From Bifidobacterium sp. ESL0732 (lineage in GTDB: Bacteria; Actinomycetota; Actinomycetes; Actinomycetales; Bifidobacteriaceae), in assembly GCF_029395535.1 (NCBI RefSeq), contig NZ_CP113920.1, positions 1,364,001-1,428,000 on the forward strand: a stretch of DNA of 64,000 nucleotides, read 5' to 3'. Of this stretch, positions 29,421 through 38,897 are shown piece after piece (within the stretch, counting starts at the first letter, position 1; every line of letters starts with the position of its first letter). Under the pieces are notes generated by a model. That model was not told the origin of the DNA and ran no database searches. It worked only from the letters and a program-made list of their open reading frames with translations. Both the position numbers and the translations under genes were made by a program.

Positions 29421-30128
29421 TCAGCCCTGGATACCGGGAATATCGATACCCTCTTGCCTCAGCAATGTCCTCAGTTTGTAGGAGTCATTGAATCTCACAG
29501 CGCGCACACCCGCAGAGTTGGCACCAACGATGTTCATCGCCTTGTCGTCGACGAACAGGGCAGTATCGGCGGGGATGCCGAAACGTTTCAACGAGTATTC
29601 GAAAATGTCGCGATGCGGCTTGCGCAGCTTCACATAGCCAGAGACCACGGCATCGTCCAGATCGCTTAAAATCGGGTACATTTTCTTAGCCGTTGGGAAT
29701 AGTTCGGTCGCCCAATTCGACAACCCCCACACGCCGATACCTGCGGCCTTTAGATCGTTGACCAAAACGCGCATGCCTTCGACAGGGCCAATCAGAGAGT
29801 CTTCGAAGTTGCGGTAATAATAATCCATCATTGTCGCCCATGGCTCGCCATACTTCCCGCGAACCCAAGTCACTGCCTCAGCCGAGGAGTCGCCGACATC
29901 CATTGCGTCGCTGGCATCGTAGAAACCCGAAACGTTGTTGTCGAGGAACCTGTCGGTCAGCTCCCGCGAATATCGCGGCAACATGACCGCCTGCGGGTCC
30001 CATTTCACCAGCACATTGCCAAAATCAAAGATCACGTTTTCAATCGGCTTGCCGTCGGCACCTTTCGCCGCATCCTCCGACTTGATTACGTTGTAATCCA
30101 TTTCCGGTTCGCCCGGCCAGCCTTTCAT
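29421..30128 (-). CDS. HAD-superfamily phosphatase (YihX-like)
   Basis: 235 residues. The HAD nucleophile motif is VIFDFGNVLVKWDP (the second Asp replaced by Gly, as in YihX-type sugar-1-phosphatases). Motif II is GLSNW, the motif III Lys is in RKPHRDIF, and motif IV is FVDDKAMNIVGA. The helical cap lies between. Glucose-1-phosphate or a similar sugar phosphate is a reasonable guess from YihX only. The start ATG at 30128 has a perfect AAGGAGG; the frame extends 57 bp upstream but that is not supported. Confidence 0.88.
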   Translation of the reverse strand: MKGWPGEPEMDYNVIKSEDAAKGADGKPIENVIFDFGNVLVKWDPQAVMLPRYSRELTDRFLDNNVSGFYDASDAMDVGDSSAEAVTWVRGKYGEPWATMMDYYYRNFEDSLIGPVEGMRVLVNDLKAAGIGVWGLSNWATELFPTAKKMYPILSDLDDAVVSGYVKLRKPHRDIFEYSLKRFGIPADTALFVDDKAMNIVGANSAGVRAVRFNDSYKLRTLLRQEGIDIPGIQG

Positions 30129-30214
30129 GGTTCCTCCTTGGAAAACACTTGATATCGTGACTATTCCCATGCTTTCATGGAACAACGACGAAACGAAAAT
30201 ACGATCTCTGCAGG

Positions 30215-32704
30215 CTAGATAAGATCTTTCGGGTCGAGCTGGAATCGCAATTCTCCCGGCGTTCGCGTAGCAACATGACGAGCCGCTTCGGCATGCAGAC
30301 GCTTGGCCAATAGCGCACGCTGACGCTGTGAAACGCGGACAACGGCCTTGACACGATCCTGCGTCGCCTCCAATTCGCGGGCATCCACCGTTTTGGGCTG
30401 CGGGATAGGGACAGGTCCGAGCACTGCCGGAAGATCTCCTTCCTCGGTGCTGACCGAGCTCAAGTCTGCGGTCAACGCTCCTATGTTATTCAGCGTTTCC
30501 ATCACCGCGTCCCTGCGTCCCCATACGCAAGCCATGGCGAAAACGGGAGTAAGTCCGGTTTCGGCACGTTCGTCAAGCTCTCTGGCGGCGAGGATACGCG
30601 AATCCCATTGCTTCAGCGATTCTGCGATTGCAGGGTCGGTTTCGCCAATCAGGAGAACCTGCCCTCCTTCTTTGCGGCAGGCACACATCGCAGCGGCGCG
30701 CATCCACGCGGTGAGCGCATCGATTCGCGCATCCACTCCCGGGGCATAGAGGCTGGTCCAGGCGTCAAGGATGGCCACGGCCTGATAATGACCGATGCCA
30801 CCATCTTCTGTATGTACGCGCGGTTCGGCTTCCGGCGTGGCGATGACGATCAGCGGGCGGTCCGGCACCCATTCGACGATGCCGCCCCGCTGGCTTGGGC
30901 TCGAAAGCACCATCGGGATATCGCGGAACAAGTGCTGCAGTTGTGAGGCGGTTCCGGCAGCGCCGACACGCACAACACTCATCCGTTTGCCGTGGCAATA
31001 AGGACATGTCCAATCGCTGGCCGGAGCCCCGCACCAGCGGCATCGCGGCGCATCCCCAAGCACTTGCTGCAACGGGCCGGTGCAACGTGGGCAGCGGGCC
31101 TGACGATGGCAACGCGCGCAACTTAGGGCCTCGGCGATACCGTCGTGCGGAATGGAAAAGAGTATCGGGCCGTTTTCCAAGGCTTGTGAAAGAACCCGGA
31201 CTGCGGTATGCGGCACACGAGCGCCGATGGACGGGTCGGCCAGACGTGCCAATTCGTCGCGGTTGAGCCATCGAACCCACGGCGAGAGATCCTCGAGAAC
31301 AGCCGGCAACGGATGCACTGCCATACTGAACCCGCTGACTGGAGTCTCGCAGACTTGTACGCGACAGGTAGGCTCCGTGGAGAATATCGCGTCATTAGTT
31401 TGCGCCTGAGTCTGTATTTGTTGAGACTCTATGCTGTTCACGTTTTCTTGAGAATGGTTGGCATCGTCAAGCGGATAGGTCTCACCCGTTTCCAATACCG
31501 GTTCTGGCGGATTTGTATCGGTTTCAGATATTGGATGAGCATCATCACCGGTATTTTCGTTTTCCGCGACATCAGGCTTCGCATTCACGGCATTGATGTG
31601 CCTATCAGCAGCATTGCGTAAATTCCCGCTCACTTCCCACTCGCTGGTTGCGCTGCGGGCGTTGGCCATGGCTATGAACGTGCCTCCGTGAAGCTTGGCA
31701 CGCAAACGCAAAACCCCGCGGGCGGCCGCATACGGCATCATGCCGTCGGCGTTCTGATAAGCAGAATCCTCGAGGATCGCAAACAACCCTGCCCCTTCGA
31801 CCGGTGCATACATAGCCGCTCTGGTACCAATGACACAACGCACTTGCCCGCTTGCGGCCGCAAGATAGGAACGATAGCGTTCGGAGGGTGCCATAGCGGC
31901 CGCCAACAGTGCGAAATCTCCGTCGAAGCCACCGTTGGTGGCGTTGGTTTGCCGGAATGGTTTGAGACCGAATTGACGCAACGCAGCTGCAACGTCATTG
32001 ACCTCACGCATGGTCGGCAATACCAGAACGGCCGTCCGCCCGTTTTTGAGCGACAAACTCGCCATATAAGCCAAATCCTGGGCCCATTGATTCACTCCAG
32101 GCAAGGCATCAACCACGAACGAGGCGAATCCCCCGCCACTCAACGCATCGTGCAAGGCGACGGCTTCATCATAGCTTGCCCGCAAGCGTTGTGAGCTTTG
32201 CTCGAATTCTTCTTCATCGAGCTTTACACGCCCGCGGCTTCCTGCCCATGTTCCTGACATCGCAAGATGTTGTTCTTTATCGACTTTTGCAACCCTTGGC
32301 GGAACGGCAAGACGCAGAATATTCGCGGGAGTGCCGCCGTACGCTTCAGCAATGGCAGTGATATCGCGACGCATCGAGGCCGACACCAGCACGTCAGGGG
32401 TCATGACTCGTTCAATATAACGTAATGCCGAAGCTGCGGTATGGCTTTTCTCGACACGATTCCAGACGATGCCGTTGACACGTCTTCCGCCAAAACGAAC
32501 CCGTACCATGACGCCAGGCTGCGCAGCCTCAGAAAGTTTCTCATCAATGAGATAGTCGAATGTCTGGCCCAAATGAGTGGCTTGCACATCCAATATCACC
32601 TGCGCTATCGGATTTTCTTTGGCTGGGGTATGGGTGACCGTTTTGCGGCGCTTGCGTGGGGCCAGCCCCGCGAGCGCCGGCTGTTCGGCCTGCGGTTCAC
32701 TCAT
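30215..32704 (-). CDS. priA: Primosomal protein N' (PriA), helicase motifs degenerate
   Basis: 829 residues. The N-terminal 3' DNA-binding domain (about 35-135, VILDVQATHLGQTFDYLI, GVMVRVRFGGRRVNGIVW) and the central zinc-binding module (about 524-567, with CARC, CPRC, CRWC and CPYC pairs) are intact. The Walker A loop, expected as GVTGSGKT, reads ALPGVNQWAQ, and the DEEH box region reads ILEDSAYQ, so ATP hydrolysis is unlikely. Loss of helicase motifs is typical of actinobacterial PriA. A low-complexity insert (about 380-455) interrupts the helicase-like region. It probably works as a structural restart or DnaB-loading factor. Confidence 0.92.
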   Translation of the reverse strand: MSEPQAEQPALAGLAPRKRRKTVTHTPAKENPIAQVILDVQATHLGQTFDYLIDEKLSEAAQPGVMVRVRFGGRRVNGIVWNRVEKSHTAASALRYIERVMTPDVLVSASMRRDITAIAEAYGGTPANILRLAVPPRVAKVDKEQHLAMSGTWAGSRGRVKLDEEEFEQSSQRLRASYDEAVALHDALSGGGFASFVVDALPGVNQWAQDLAYMASLSLKNGRTAVLVLPTMREVNDVAAALRQFGLKPFRQTNATNGGFDGDFALLAAAMAPSERYRSYLAAASGQVRCVIGTRAAMYAPVEGAGLFAILEDSAYQNADGMMPYAAARGVLRLRAKLHGGTFIAMANARSATSEWEVSGNLRNAADRHINAVNAKPDVAENENTGDDAHPISETDTNPPEPVLETGETYPLDDANHSQENVNSIESQQIQTQAQTNDAIFSTEPTCRVQVCETPVSGFSMAVHPLPAVLEDLSPWVRWLNRDELARLADPSIGARVPHTAVRVLSQALENGPILFSIPHDGIAEALSCARCHRQARCPRCTGPLQQVLGDAPRCRWCGAPASDWTCPYCHGKRMSVVRVGAAGTASQLQHLFRDIPMVLSSPSQRGGIVEWVPDRPLIVIATPEAEPRVHTEDGGIGHYQAVAILDAWTSLYAPGVDARIDALTAWMRAAAMCACRKEGGQVLLIGETDPAIAESLKQWDSRILAARELDERAETGLTPVFAMACVWGRRDAVMETLNNIGALTADLSSVSTEEGDLPAVLGPVPIPQPKTVDARELEATQDRVKAVVRVSQRQRALLAKRLHAEAARHVATRTPGELRFQLDPKDLI

Positions 32705-32770
32705 GGTTCAATGATAACGTTGCTTGCAAATTTTCGACACTTGAAAATTTGCAAGCCAAATGAAAATACA

Positions 32771-32798
32771 AAACGCCACGGCGAAAACCGTGGCGTTT
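32771..32798 (-). terminator. Terminator of cfa
   Basis: Perfect 11-bp stem AAACGCCACGG/CCGTGGCGTTT with a 6-nt loop, 15 bp after the cfa stop. T-rich sequence follows on the minus strand. Confidence 0.9.
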
Positions 32799-32813
32799 CT
32801 ATTCCTATCAGAG

Positions 32814-34124
32814 TCAGATCTCGGTCGGCTTGACGGTCGCATCCTCGACCCACCACGGACGCAGCGGATAGGTGTCGGTCATTTTCTCGTCGTCCGGACG
32901 CACGCAGAGGAACTGGTGAATCTGGATATTGTTGAGCTCGAAGTTCAGGGCGCAGCCGGCCATGTAGAGGCCCCACAGGCGCGCCTTGGGCTCGCCCATC
33001 AGCTCGACGGCGCGATCCCAGCCCGCAACCAGGTTCTTGTTCCAATTGTGCAGGGTGAGCGCATAGTGTTGACGCAGATTCTCCTGGTTGACGACTTCGA
33101 AGCCGGTGTCCTGGATGACGGTCTCGATCTCGCCCGGGGAAGCCAGCTGGCCGTCGGGGAAAATGTAACGGTCGATGAACTCGCCGGCGGCCTTGCCCGT
33201 CATGGAGTTGACGCGAGTGATCTGGTGGTTCAACAGGCGGCCGTTGGGCTTGAGCTTGTCGAAGATCTCCTTGAAGTAAGAGGGATAGTGTTTGAAACCG
33301 ACGTGCTCCATCATGCCGATCGAGCAGATGCCGTCAAAGTCGCCTTCCGGCACATCGCGGTAATCCATCTGGCGGACTTCGGCAAGGTCTTCGAGACCTT
33401 CGCGCTTGATCCATTCCTGTGCCCACTTGACCTGCTCGCCGGCCAGGGTGACGCCCAGAACCTTGATGCCACGTTGTGCGGCACGGATTTCCATGGAGCC
33501 CCAGCCACAGCCGATGTCGAGAAGCCTGTCGCCGGGCTTCAGGTTGAGCTTGTCGAGCACGAGGTCGAGCTTGCGCCACTCGGCGTCCTCGAGCGAATCC
33601 TCTGGCGAGGTGAACACGCCGCAGGTGTAGGTCATCGAGGAACCGAGGAAGAGACGGTAGAACTCGTTGGACTGGTCATAGTGATAGCTCACCGTAGCGG
33701 AATCGCCGGCCTTGGAGTGCGGCAGCAGGCCTTCGGTGCGGCGACGCCAACGGCTCGGGCCTTCGATGGACGGCGCTTCGGGGTGACGGATGCCATGTGA
33801 ATAGACGGCGGCGACGATACGCGCCAAGTCGGCAGGATTCGGCTTCTTCATATCCGGCTTCAGAGCCATAAGCTCCTTGAACACTTCGTAAGGATTGCCA
33901 GGAATGAGCTCCGGCGAAGCGATGTCGCCCTGAAGGTAGGCGCGTGCGAGGCCAAGATCGTTGGGATGGTCGACCATATAATACACAGCGCGCGAATTGT
34001 TCACCGTAATATGGAGCGGTGCGTCCTGCGGCCCGAATGATGAACCGTCGAATGCGGTGATGTTGATTTTCCCATTGTCCTTGAGGAACATTGAGACCAT
34101 ATCGGCTACGGTCATAGCGGCCAT
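32814..34124 (-). CDS. cfa: Cyclopropane-fatty-acyl-phospholipid synthase
   Basis: 436-residue SAM-dependent enzyme that adds a methylene bridge to unsaturated acyl chains of membrane lipids, often for acid tolerance. The SAM site is LLDIGCGWGSMEIRAA. Other Cfa features are YHYDQSNEFYRLFLGSSMTYTCG, GMMEHVGFKHY and the HDGQL-like FPDGQLAS region. It lies directly downstream of metK, which makes its methyl donor; a terminator and a 376-bp repeat-bearing gap separate them. The start ATG at 34124 has GGAGG 6 bp away; the frame opens 24 bp earlier. Confidence 0.94.
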   Translation of the reverse strand: MAAMTVADMVSMFLKDNGKINITAFDGSSFGPQDAPLHITVNNSRAVYYMVDHPNDLGLARAYLQGDIASPELIPGNPYEVFKELMALKPDMKKPNPADLARIVAAVYSHGIRHPEAPSIEGPSRWRRRTEGLLPHSKAGDSATVSYHYDQSNEFYRLFLGSSMTYTCGVFTSPEDSLEDAEWRKLDLVLDKLNLKPGDRLLDIGCGWGSMEIRAAQRGIKVLGVTLAGEQVKWAQEWIKREGLEDLAEVRQMDYRDVPEGDFDGICSIGMMEHVGFKHYPSYFKEIFDKLKPNGRLLNHQITRVNSMTGKAAGEFIDRYIFPDGQLASPGEIETVIQDTGFEVVNQENLRQHYALTLHNWNKNLVAGWDRAVELMGEPKARLWGLYMAGCALNFELNNIQIHQFLCVRPDDEKMTDTYPLRPWWVEDATVKPTEI

Positions 34125-34272
34125 GCGCAACCTCCAAAATAAGTGCATTTCGTTGCATTTTCTTCATGCAAAATCATATTCAGCCTATTGCTCACTTACG
34201 ACACCGTAACGATTTTGCTGGTTGTGAAATCCAATGCGCGCACTGCCGCACGCCAGCCTGATCAACCCCATC

Positions 34273-34391
34273 CATGCACTTTTTCGCTGTCACCGTCAGA
34301 AATGTGCATTTTAGCAACGGCATCATGCATATTTCTGACGCCAGTGTCTAAAATGTGCATGCGACAAGCGCCAAAACGCACTTTTCTGACG
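34273..34391. repeat. Degenerate 52-bp tandem repeat with internal inverted repeats
   Basis: Part of the 376-bp gene-free stretch between metK and cfa. Five copies of a core resembling GTCAGAAATGTGCAT alternate in orientation: minus at 34273-34292, plus at 34294-34309, minus at 34325-34340, plus at 34344-34360, minus at 34377-34391. Same-orientation copies are 50-52 bp apart, so it is about 2.5 tandem units, each able to form a hairpin. The region lies upstream of cfa. The repeats are directly seen; a role (operator, processing site or mobile relic) is not known. The rest of the gap holds the metK terminator and presumably the cfa promoter. Confidence 0.7.
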
Positions 34392-34429
34392 CCAACGTCA
34401 CCGACCAACCCCAACACCTGAATCCTTGG

Positions 34430-34476
34430 GGAGAAAACAAAAAGCTGTGCCACATGTCGAACCATGTGACACAGCT
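34430..34476 (-). terminator. Terminator of metK
   Basis: 14-bp stem (34443-34456 with 34463-34476, one mismatch) and a 6-nt loop, followed on the minus strand by TTTTTGTTTT; 24 bp after the metK stop. Confidence 0.93.
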
Positions 34477-34500
34477 AAAGTCTCGGAATCTACCGGGAGC

Positions 34501-35736
34501 TCAGAGCTTGGCGATGGCCGCCTTGAGCTCGTCTACCTTGTCGGTGGCCTCCCAGGTGAAGTCCGGGTCGGTGCGGCCGAAGTGGCCGTATGCCGCGGTC
34601 TTCAGGTAGATCGGGCGAAGCAAATCGAGCTCGTCGATGATCGCGGCCGGACGCAGGTCGAAGACCTTGCGCACCGCGGCCTGGATCTGCTCACGGGTGA
34701 CTCCCCCGATCTCGGTGCCGAAGGTGTTGACGTTGACGCTCACCGGATCGGCGACGCCGATGGCATAGGCCACCTGCACCTCGACCTTGTGCGCAAGCCC
34801 CGCCGCGACGATGTTCTTGGCCACCCAGCGCGTGGCGTAGGCCGCGGAACGGTCGACCTTGCTCGGGTCCTTGCCGGAGAACGCGCCGCCACCGTGGTGG
34901 GCCGCTCCGCCGTAGGTGTCAACGATGATCTTACGGCCGGTCAGCCCTGCGTCAGCCGCCGGACCGCCCAAGATGAACGAACCGGTCGGATTGACCAGAA
35001 TGCGGTAATCGTCATGCTTAATCTTGTCACCGCAGACTTCGGCGAGTACCGGTTCGATGACATGCTCGCGTAGTTGCGGCAGTAGCCAATCGTGGTCGAC
35101 GTCGGGGTCGTGCTGCGTGGAGATGAGCACCGTGTCGACACGAACCGGACGGTCGTCATCGTCGTATTCGATGGTGACCTGGGTCTTGCCGTCCGGGCGC
35201 AGATGCGGGACGATGCTCTCCTTGCGAACCTGGGCCAGACGATAGGCCAAACGATGCGAAAGATAAATCGGCAACGGCATCAGCACGTCAGTCTCGTCGC
35301 AGGCGTAACCGAACATGATGCCCTGGTCGCCGGCGCCCTGGGCCTCGTAGCGTTCCTCGCGCGAGACTTCGGTCTCCTGCTCGGGGTTGAGACGATCGAC
35401 ACCTTGGTTGATTTCCGCGCTCTGCTCGGTCAGCGAGACCAGCACGCCGCACGAATCGGCGTCAAGACCGACCTCGGAAGAGGTGTAGCCGATATTCTTG
35501 ACGACATTACGCACGATGCGCTGGATGTCGGAATACCCGGAACTAGTCACCTCGCCAAAAATAAGGAATTGTCCGATGGCGGCCGATGTTTCCACGGCCA
35601 CATGGGAATGGGGATCCTGACGAAGCATATCGTCGAGGATGGCGTCGGAAATCTGATCGCAGACTTTGTCGGGATGCCCTTCGGTAACCGATTCCGCGGA
35701 AATCAGGCGACGTTCTTTTGTCACTTCTGTAGACAC
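34501..35736 (-). CDS. metK: S-adenosylmethionine synthetase
   Basis: 411-residue enzyme joining ATP and methionine to form SAM. Signatures: [23 protein letters not shown] at the N-terminus, [12 protein letters not shown], and the P-loop-like [19 protein letters not shown]. The start is a GTG at 35736, with AAAGAAG upstream; no better start exists. It lies 171 bp downstream of rpoZ, which has its own terminator in that gap, so metK probably has its own promoter. Actinobacteria often have coaBC (dfp) between rpoZ and metK; it is absent here. Confidence 0.97.
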   Translation of the reverse strand: MSTEVTKERRLISAESVTEGHPDKVCDQISDAILDDMLRQDPHSHVAVETSAAIGQFLIFGEVTSSGYSDIQRIVRNVVKNIGYTSSEVGLDADSCGVLVSLTEQSAEINQGVDRLNPEQETEVSREERYEAQGAGDQGIMFGYACDETDVLMPLPIYLSHRLAYRLAQVRKESIVPHLRPDGKTQVTIEYDDDDRPVRVDTVLISTQHDPDVDHDWLLPQLREHVIEPVLAEVCGDKIKHDDYRILVNPTGSFILGGPAADAGLTGRKIIVDTYGGAAHHGGGAFSGKDPSKVDRSAAYATRWVAKNIVAAGLAHKVEVQVAYAIGVADPVSVNVNTFGTEIGGVTREQIQAAVRKVFDLRPAAIIDELDLLRPIYLKTAAYGHFGRTDPDFTWEATDKVDELKAAIAKL

Positions 35737-35857
35737 AGTGAACTTCTTTCTTCCATGCCAGAGCCGTTTGAGGCGGCTGACGTGTATACATACGGGAAGT
35801 AAGCTTACCCTTATGTCTCTATTTCAATGCACCGATTGACACCTCGAGCTTAGAACG

Positions 35858-35889
35858 CAAAAGCCCGACTCCGCAAACGGAATCGGGCT
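35858..35889 (-). terminator. Terminator of rpoZ
   Basis: 12-bp stem AGCCCGACTCCG/CGGAATCGGGCT (one mismatch, G-U in RNA) with a 4-nt loop and TTTT after it on the minus strand; 18 bp after rpoZ. Confidence 0.9.
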
Positions 35890-35907
35890 AAAAGGGTTGA
35901 AAACGGA

Positions 35908-36201
35908 CTAGTCGAGGCTGCCTTCGCTCAGATCGTCCTCGCCGAGGGTCTCTTCCAACAGGCCCTCATTGATTTCGCGGAAGGCGATGGAAAGCGGCTT
36001 CTCATTGTTCTGGTATTCCACCAGCGGACCCACGTTCTGCAAAAGGCCTTCGTTCAACTGGGTGAAATAAGAATTGATCTGACGGGCACGCTTCGCGGCG
36101 AAAATCGACAACGAATACTTGTTGTAATCGGAATGCTCCATCAACTCGTCGATTGTCGGGTCGGCAAGACCGCTCGGTGTAGGCTCGGTGCCAAATGCCA
36201 T
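35908..36201 (-). CDS. rpoZ: RNA polymerase omega subunit
   Basis: 97 residues. The actinobacterial omega pattern is clear: [32 protein letters not shown] and later [15 protein letters not shown]. Omega binds the beta' subunit and helps assemble RNA polymerase. The ATG at 36201 has AGGGAG upstream. It is normally next to gmk; here ilvD and a small membrane-protein gene stand between the two. Confidence 0.95.
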   Translation of the reverse strand: MAFGTEPTPSGLADPTIDELMEHSDYNKYSLSIFAAKRARQINSYFTQLNEGLLQNVGPLVEYQNNEKPLSIAFREINEGLLEETLGEDDLSEGSLD

Positions 36202-36366
36202 ATTGTTTGCTCCCTAAAGAAGAATAAAGCTACTCAACTAATATAGTATACGCTGATACGACGATTTCACTGTGGTTTTATGCAACAAGGCAAGAAAAAC
36301 ATTAAAACAAGTTCATCATTTGGTCGATATTCGGCAAATATGAGACAGATGAACTTATATGGAATC

Positions 36367-38226
36367 ATGCAAATGCGCTCACATAATATCATGACCGGCC
36401 GCATGTTCGCCGGTGCCCGAGCACTCTATCGCGCCGCAGGCGTGGCCGGAGACGACTTGGGCAAGAAACCCATCGTCGCCATCGCCAACTCGTTCTCCGA
36501 GTTCGTGCCTGGCCATGTCCACCTCAACAAGGTCGGACGTCTCGTGTCAAAGGCCGTTGAAGAGGCCGGCGGCATCCCCCGCGAGTTCAACACCATCGCT
36601 GTCGACGACGGCATCGCCATGGGCCACACCGGTATGCTCTACTCACTGCCGAGCCGTGACCTGATCGCCGACGCCGTAGAATACTCCGTCAACGCCCACT
36701 GCGCCGACGCCCTGATCTGCATCTCCAACTGCGATAAAATCACTCCCGGCATGCTGATGGCTGCGCTACGCCTCAATATCCCTACGATTTTCGTTTCCGG
36801 TGGACCCATGGAGGCAGGGTCCACAACCCTGTCCAACGGCGAAACCGACACCACCGACCTCATCGATGTGATGTACGCCTCGGCCGATGACAACGTCTCC
36901 GACGAAGACCTACTCGCCTATGAAAAGACCGTCTGCCCCACCTGCGGTTCCTGCGCCGGCATGTTCACCGCCAACTCCATGAACTGCCTCACGGAAGCGC
37001 TCGGCCTGGCCTTGCCCGGCAACGGAACCACACTTGCCTCGCACGGCTATCGCAAGCAGCTTTTCGTCGATGCCGGCAAGAAGATCGTCGACCTCGCGCA
37101 TCGCTATTATGACGAAGATGACGAGAGCGTTTTGCCACGCAATATCGCCACCAAAAAGGCTTTCGAGAACGCCATGACCATGGATGTAGCCATGGGCGGT
37201 TCCACCAACACCGTGCTGCACATCCTCGCCGCAGCCCAGAGTGCCGACGTCGACTTCACGCTTGACGACATCGAGCGCATCAGCCACACGGTGCCCTGCA
37301 TCTGTAAGGCCAGCCCTTCCGGCGATTGGGAAATCTCCGACGTACACCGCGCCGGCGGCATCTGCGGCATCCTCGGAGAGCTCGACCGAGCAGACAAACT
37401 GCATCGCGATGTGCATTCCGTCGATTATCCGACGCTGGAAGCCAAGCTCGATGATTGGGACATCATGCGCCCGACCTGCCTTGCCAAGGCGAAGGAACTT
37501 TATCGTGCAGCTCCGGGACATATCAAGTCCCCCGAACCGTTCACGCATGAGACGCTCTCCGACACGCTCGACACCGATCGCGTCAACGGTGCCATCCATG
37601 ACATCAACCATCCGGCGGTGAAGGAAGGCGGTCTCGCGATTCTGCGCGGCAACCTCGCCCCCGACGGCTGCGTGGTCAAGACCGCTGGCGTGCCCGAGAA
37701 CATCTGGAAGTTCCGCGGACCGGCCCACATCGTCGAGTCCCAGGAACAGGCCGTCGAGGTCATCCTGGGCGACAAGCTCAAGAAGGGCGAGGCGCTGGTC
37801 ATCCGCTACGAAGGCCCCAAGGGAGGCCCGGGCATGCAGGAAATGCTCTACCCCACCTCGTTCGTCAAAGGAAAAGGCATCGGCAAGGACGTCGCGCTGA
37901 TCACCGACGGCCGCTATTCCGGCGGTTCGTCAGGCCTGGCCATCGGCCACGTCGCTCCCGAGGCGGCCAACAAGGGCCCGATCGCGCTGATCAAGGATGG
38001 CGACATGATCGACATCGACATCCCGAACCGCACCATCGACGTGGAACTCACCGACGAACAGTTCGAAGAGCGTCGCAAGGAGCTCGAAGCCGGAGACGGC
38101 TACGTGGCCCACCGCGACCGCAAGGTCTCGTTGGCCCTCAAGGCCTACGCTGCCTTCGCCCGCTCTGCAGATAAAGGCGCTACTAGAGACCCCGAGCTGA
38201 TAAATCAGCTTTCCGGCCTCAAGTAG
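36367..38226 (+). CDS. ilvD: Dihydroxy-acid dehydratase
   Basis: About 619 residues. It dehydrates dihydroxy acids in valine, leucine and isoleucine synthesis using an Fe-S cluster. Cluster cysteines lie in [11 protein letters not shown] and [38 protein letters not shown] is near the C-terminus. I chose the ATG at 36367 ([12 protein letters not shown]), which aligns with the usual IlvD start. The frame is open from 36280, but the extra 29 residues come from an AT-rich stretch unlike the rest of the gene. Only the last codons also look atypical. The gene is opposite in strand to the surrounding rpoZ and gmk, and a second IlvD tail relic follows it. Confidence 0.95.
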   Translation: MQMRSHNIMTGRMFAGARALYRAAGVAGDDLGKKPIVAIANSFSEFVPGHVHLNKVGRLVSKAVEEAGGIPREFNTIAVDDGIAMGHTGMLYSLPSRDLIADAVEYSVNAHCADALICISNCDKITPGMLMAALRLNIPTIFVSGGPMEAGSTTLSNGETDTTDLIDVMYASADDNVSDEDLLAYEKTVCPTCGSCAGMFTANSMNCLTEALGLALPGNGTTLASHGYRKQLFVDAGKKIVDLAHRYYDEDDESVLPRNIATKKAFENAMTMDVAMGGSTNTVLHILAAAQSADVDFTLDDIERISHTVPCICKASPSGDWEISDVHRAGGICGILGELDRADKLHRDVHSVDYPTLEAKLDDWDIMRPTCLAKAKELYRAAPGHIKSPEPFTHETLSDTLDTDRVNGAIHDINHPAVKEGGLAILRGNLAPDGCVVKTAGVPENIWKFRGPAHIVESQEQAVEVILGDKLKKGEALVIRYEGPKGGPGMQEMLYPTSFVKGKGIGKDVALITDGRYSGGSSGLAIGHVAPEAANKGPIALIKDGDMIDIDIPNRTIDVELTDEQFEERRKELEAGDGYVAHRDRKVSLALKAYAAFARSADKGATRDPELINQLSGLK

Positions 38227-38259
38227 CCTTCGCAATCTAGCGATTGCTCACCTCGCCTA

Positions 38260-38288
38260 CGGGGAGTTCACAGGACTCCCCGCTTTAC
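38260..38288 (+). terminator. Terminator-like hairpin after ilvD
   Basis: 8-bp GC-rich perfect stem CGGGGAGT/ACTCCCCG with a 7-nt loop, followed by a short CTTT; 33 bp after the ilvD stop. Confidence 0.6.
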
Positions 38289-38291
38289 GGC

Positions 38292-38339
38292 TTGGCCCGC
38301 GATCCTGAATTAATTAACAAGCTCAGCGGTCTAGCATGA
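38292..38339 (+). pseudogene. Relic of the 3' end of a second ilvD
   Basis: Reads LARDPELINKLSGLA then TGA. It matches the last residues of the intact IlvD upstream ([14 protein letters not shown]): 11 of 14 residues agree, while codons differ at many synonymous positions. No further IlvD-like residues appear upstream of it in frame, because the terminator hairpin intervenes. It looks like the tail of a diverged ilvD left behind by gene replacement or deletion, not a recent duplication. Confidence 0.7.
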
Positions 38340-38371
38340 TGCGCTGGTAGTTTAGCAATTTATTAATCGCA

Positions 38372-38411
38372 AGTGGCCCTGCATATGACTTCGTTCATAG
38401 GCAGGGCCACT
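38372..38411. terminator. Hairpin between converging ilvD and small membrane-protein gene
   Basis: Perfect 11-bp stem AGTGGCCCTGC/GCAGGGCCACT with an 18-nt loop that itself contains a short TATGA/TCATA pairing. There is no long T run on either side, so terminator function is probable but not certain. Confidence 0.6.
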
Positions 38412-38481
38412 GTTATGGAAATGCCGATACGGAATCATACACACAAATCATCAAGCACTAGCATGACTAACAAAAACAGAA

Positions 38482-38724
38482 CTATTTTTCGCTCGCGCTA
38501 GATGAATGTTCTGCCTCACGCTTCTTTTTCGCCTTGTGCATGTCTTCGACAACATGCACGACCACCAAGACCGCGGAGAGACCTATAGCTTGAGACCAAA
38601 GCTTCGGATCAGTCAATGCCGCCAAAAAATGCCCATGGTCAAACCAGAAAATCCCCAGCACAAAATAAGTGACAAGAGTGATGACAAAAACTATCGCGTT
38701 CTCTTTCCAAGAGATATCCTTCAT
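38482..38724 (-). CDS. Small two-helix membrane protein
   Basis: 80 residues of no family I recognise. Two hydrophobic helices: about 9-29 (AIVFVITLVTYFVLGIFWF) and about 42-60 (LWSQAIGLSAVLVVVHVV). A basic then Ser/Glu-rich tail (KAKKKREAEHSSSASEK) follows. The ATG at 38724 has GAAGGA 8 bp upstream; a TTG at 38739 in frame is less likely. It lies downstream of gmk on the same strand, 173 bp away. Confidence 0.7.
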   Translation of the reverse strand: MKDISWKENAIVFVITLVTYFVLGIFWFDHGHFLAALTDPKLWSQAIGLSAVLVVVHVVEDMHKAKKKREAEHSSSASEK

Positions 38725-38897
38725 AAGAGTATCCTTCAACCGTCGATGTCGAATTCAATCACCGCAACACTGCTAAAACGAATACATCAAATGTATCAAG
38801 CGAATAGGAGAAACCAATTCGTGTGATACCAACAGAGACTACCCCAAAGTCAAGTTCATCGTTGTAGTTATCACCTTTTGCGGAACACCGCAAATCT

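Noticed and set aside
35737-35857. SAM riboswitch upstream of metK
   Set aside because: Only a weak 5-bp AGCCG/CGGCT hairpin is present; no SAM-aptamer core could be traced.
36280-36366. N-terminal extension of ilvD from the upstream ATG
   Set aside because: The 29 residues are AT-rich, not IlvD-like, and the ATG at 36367 gives the usual family N-terminus.
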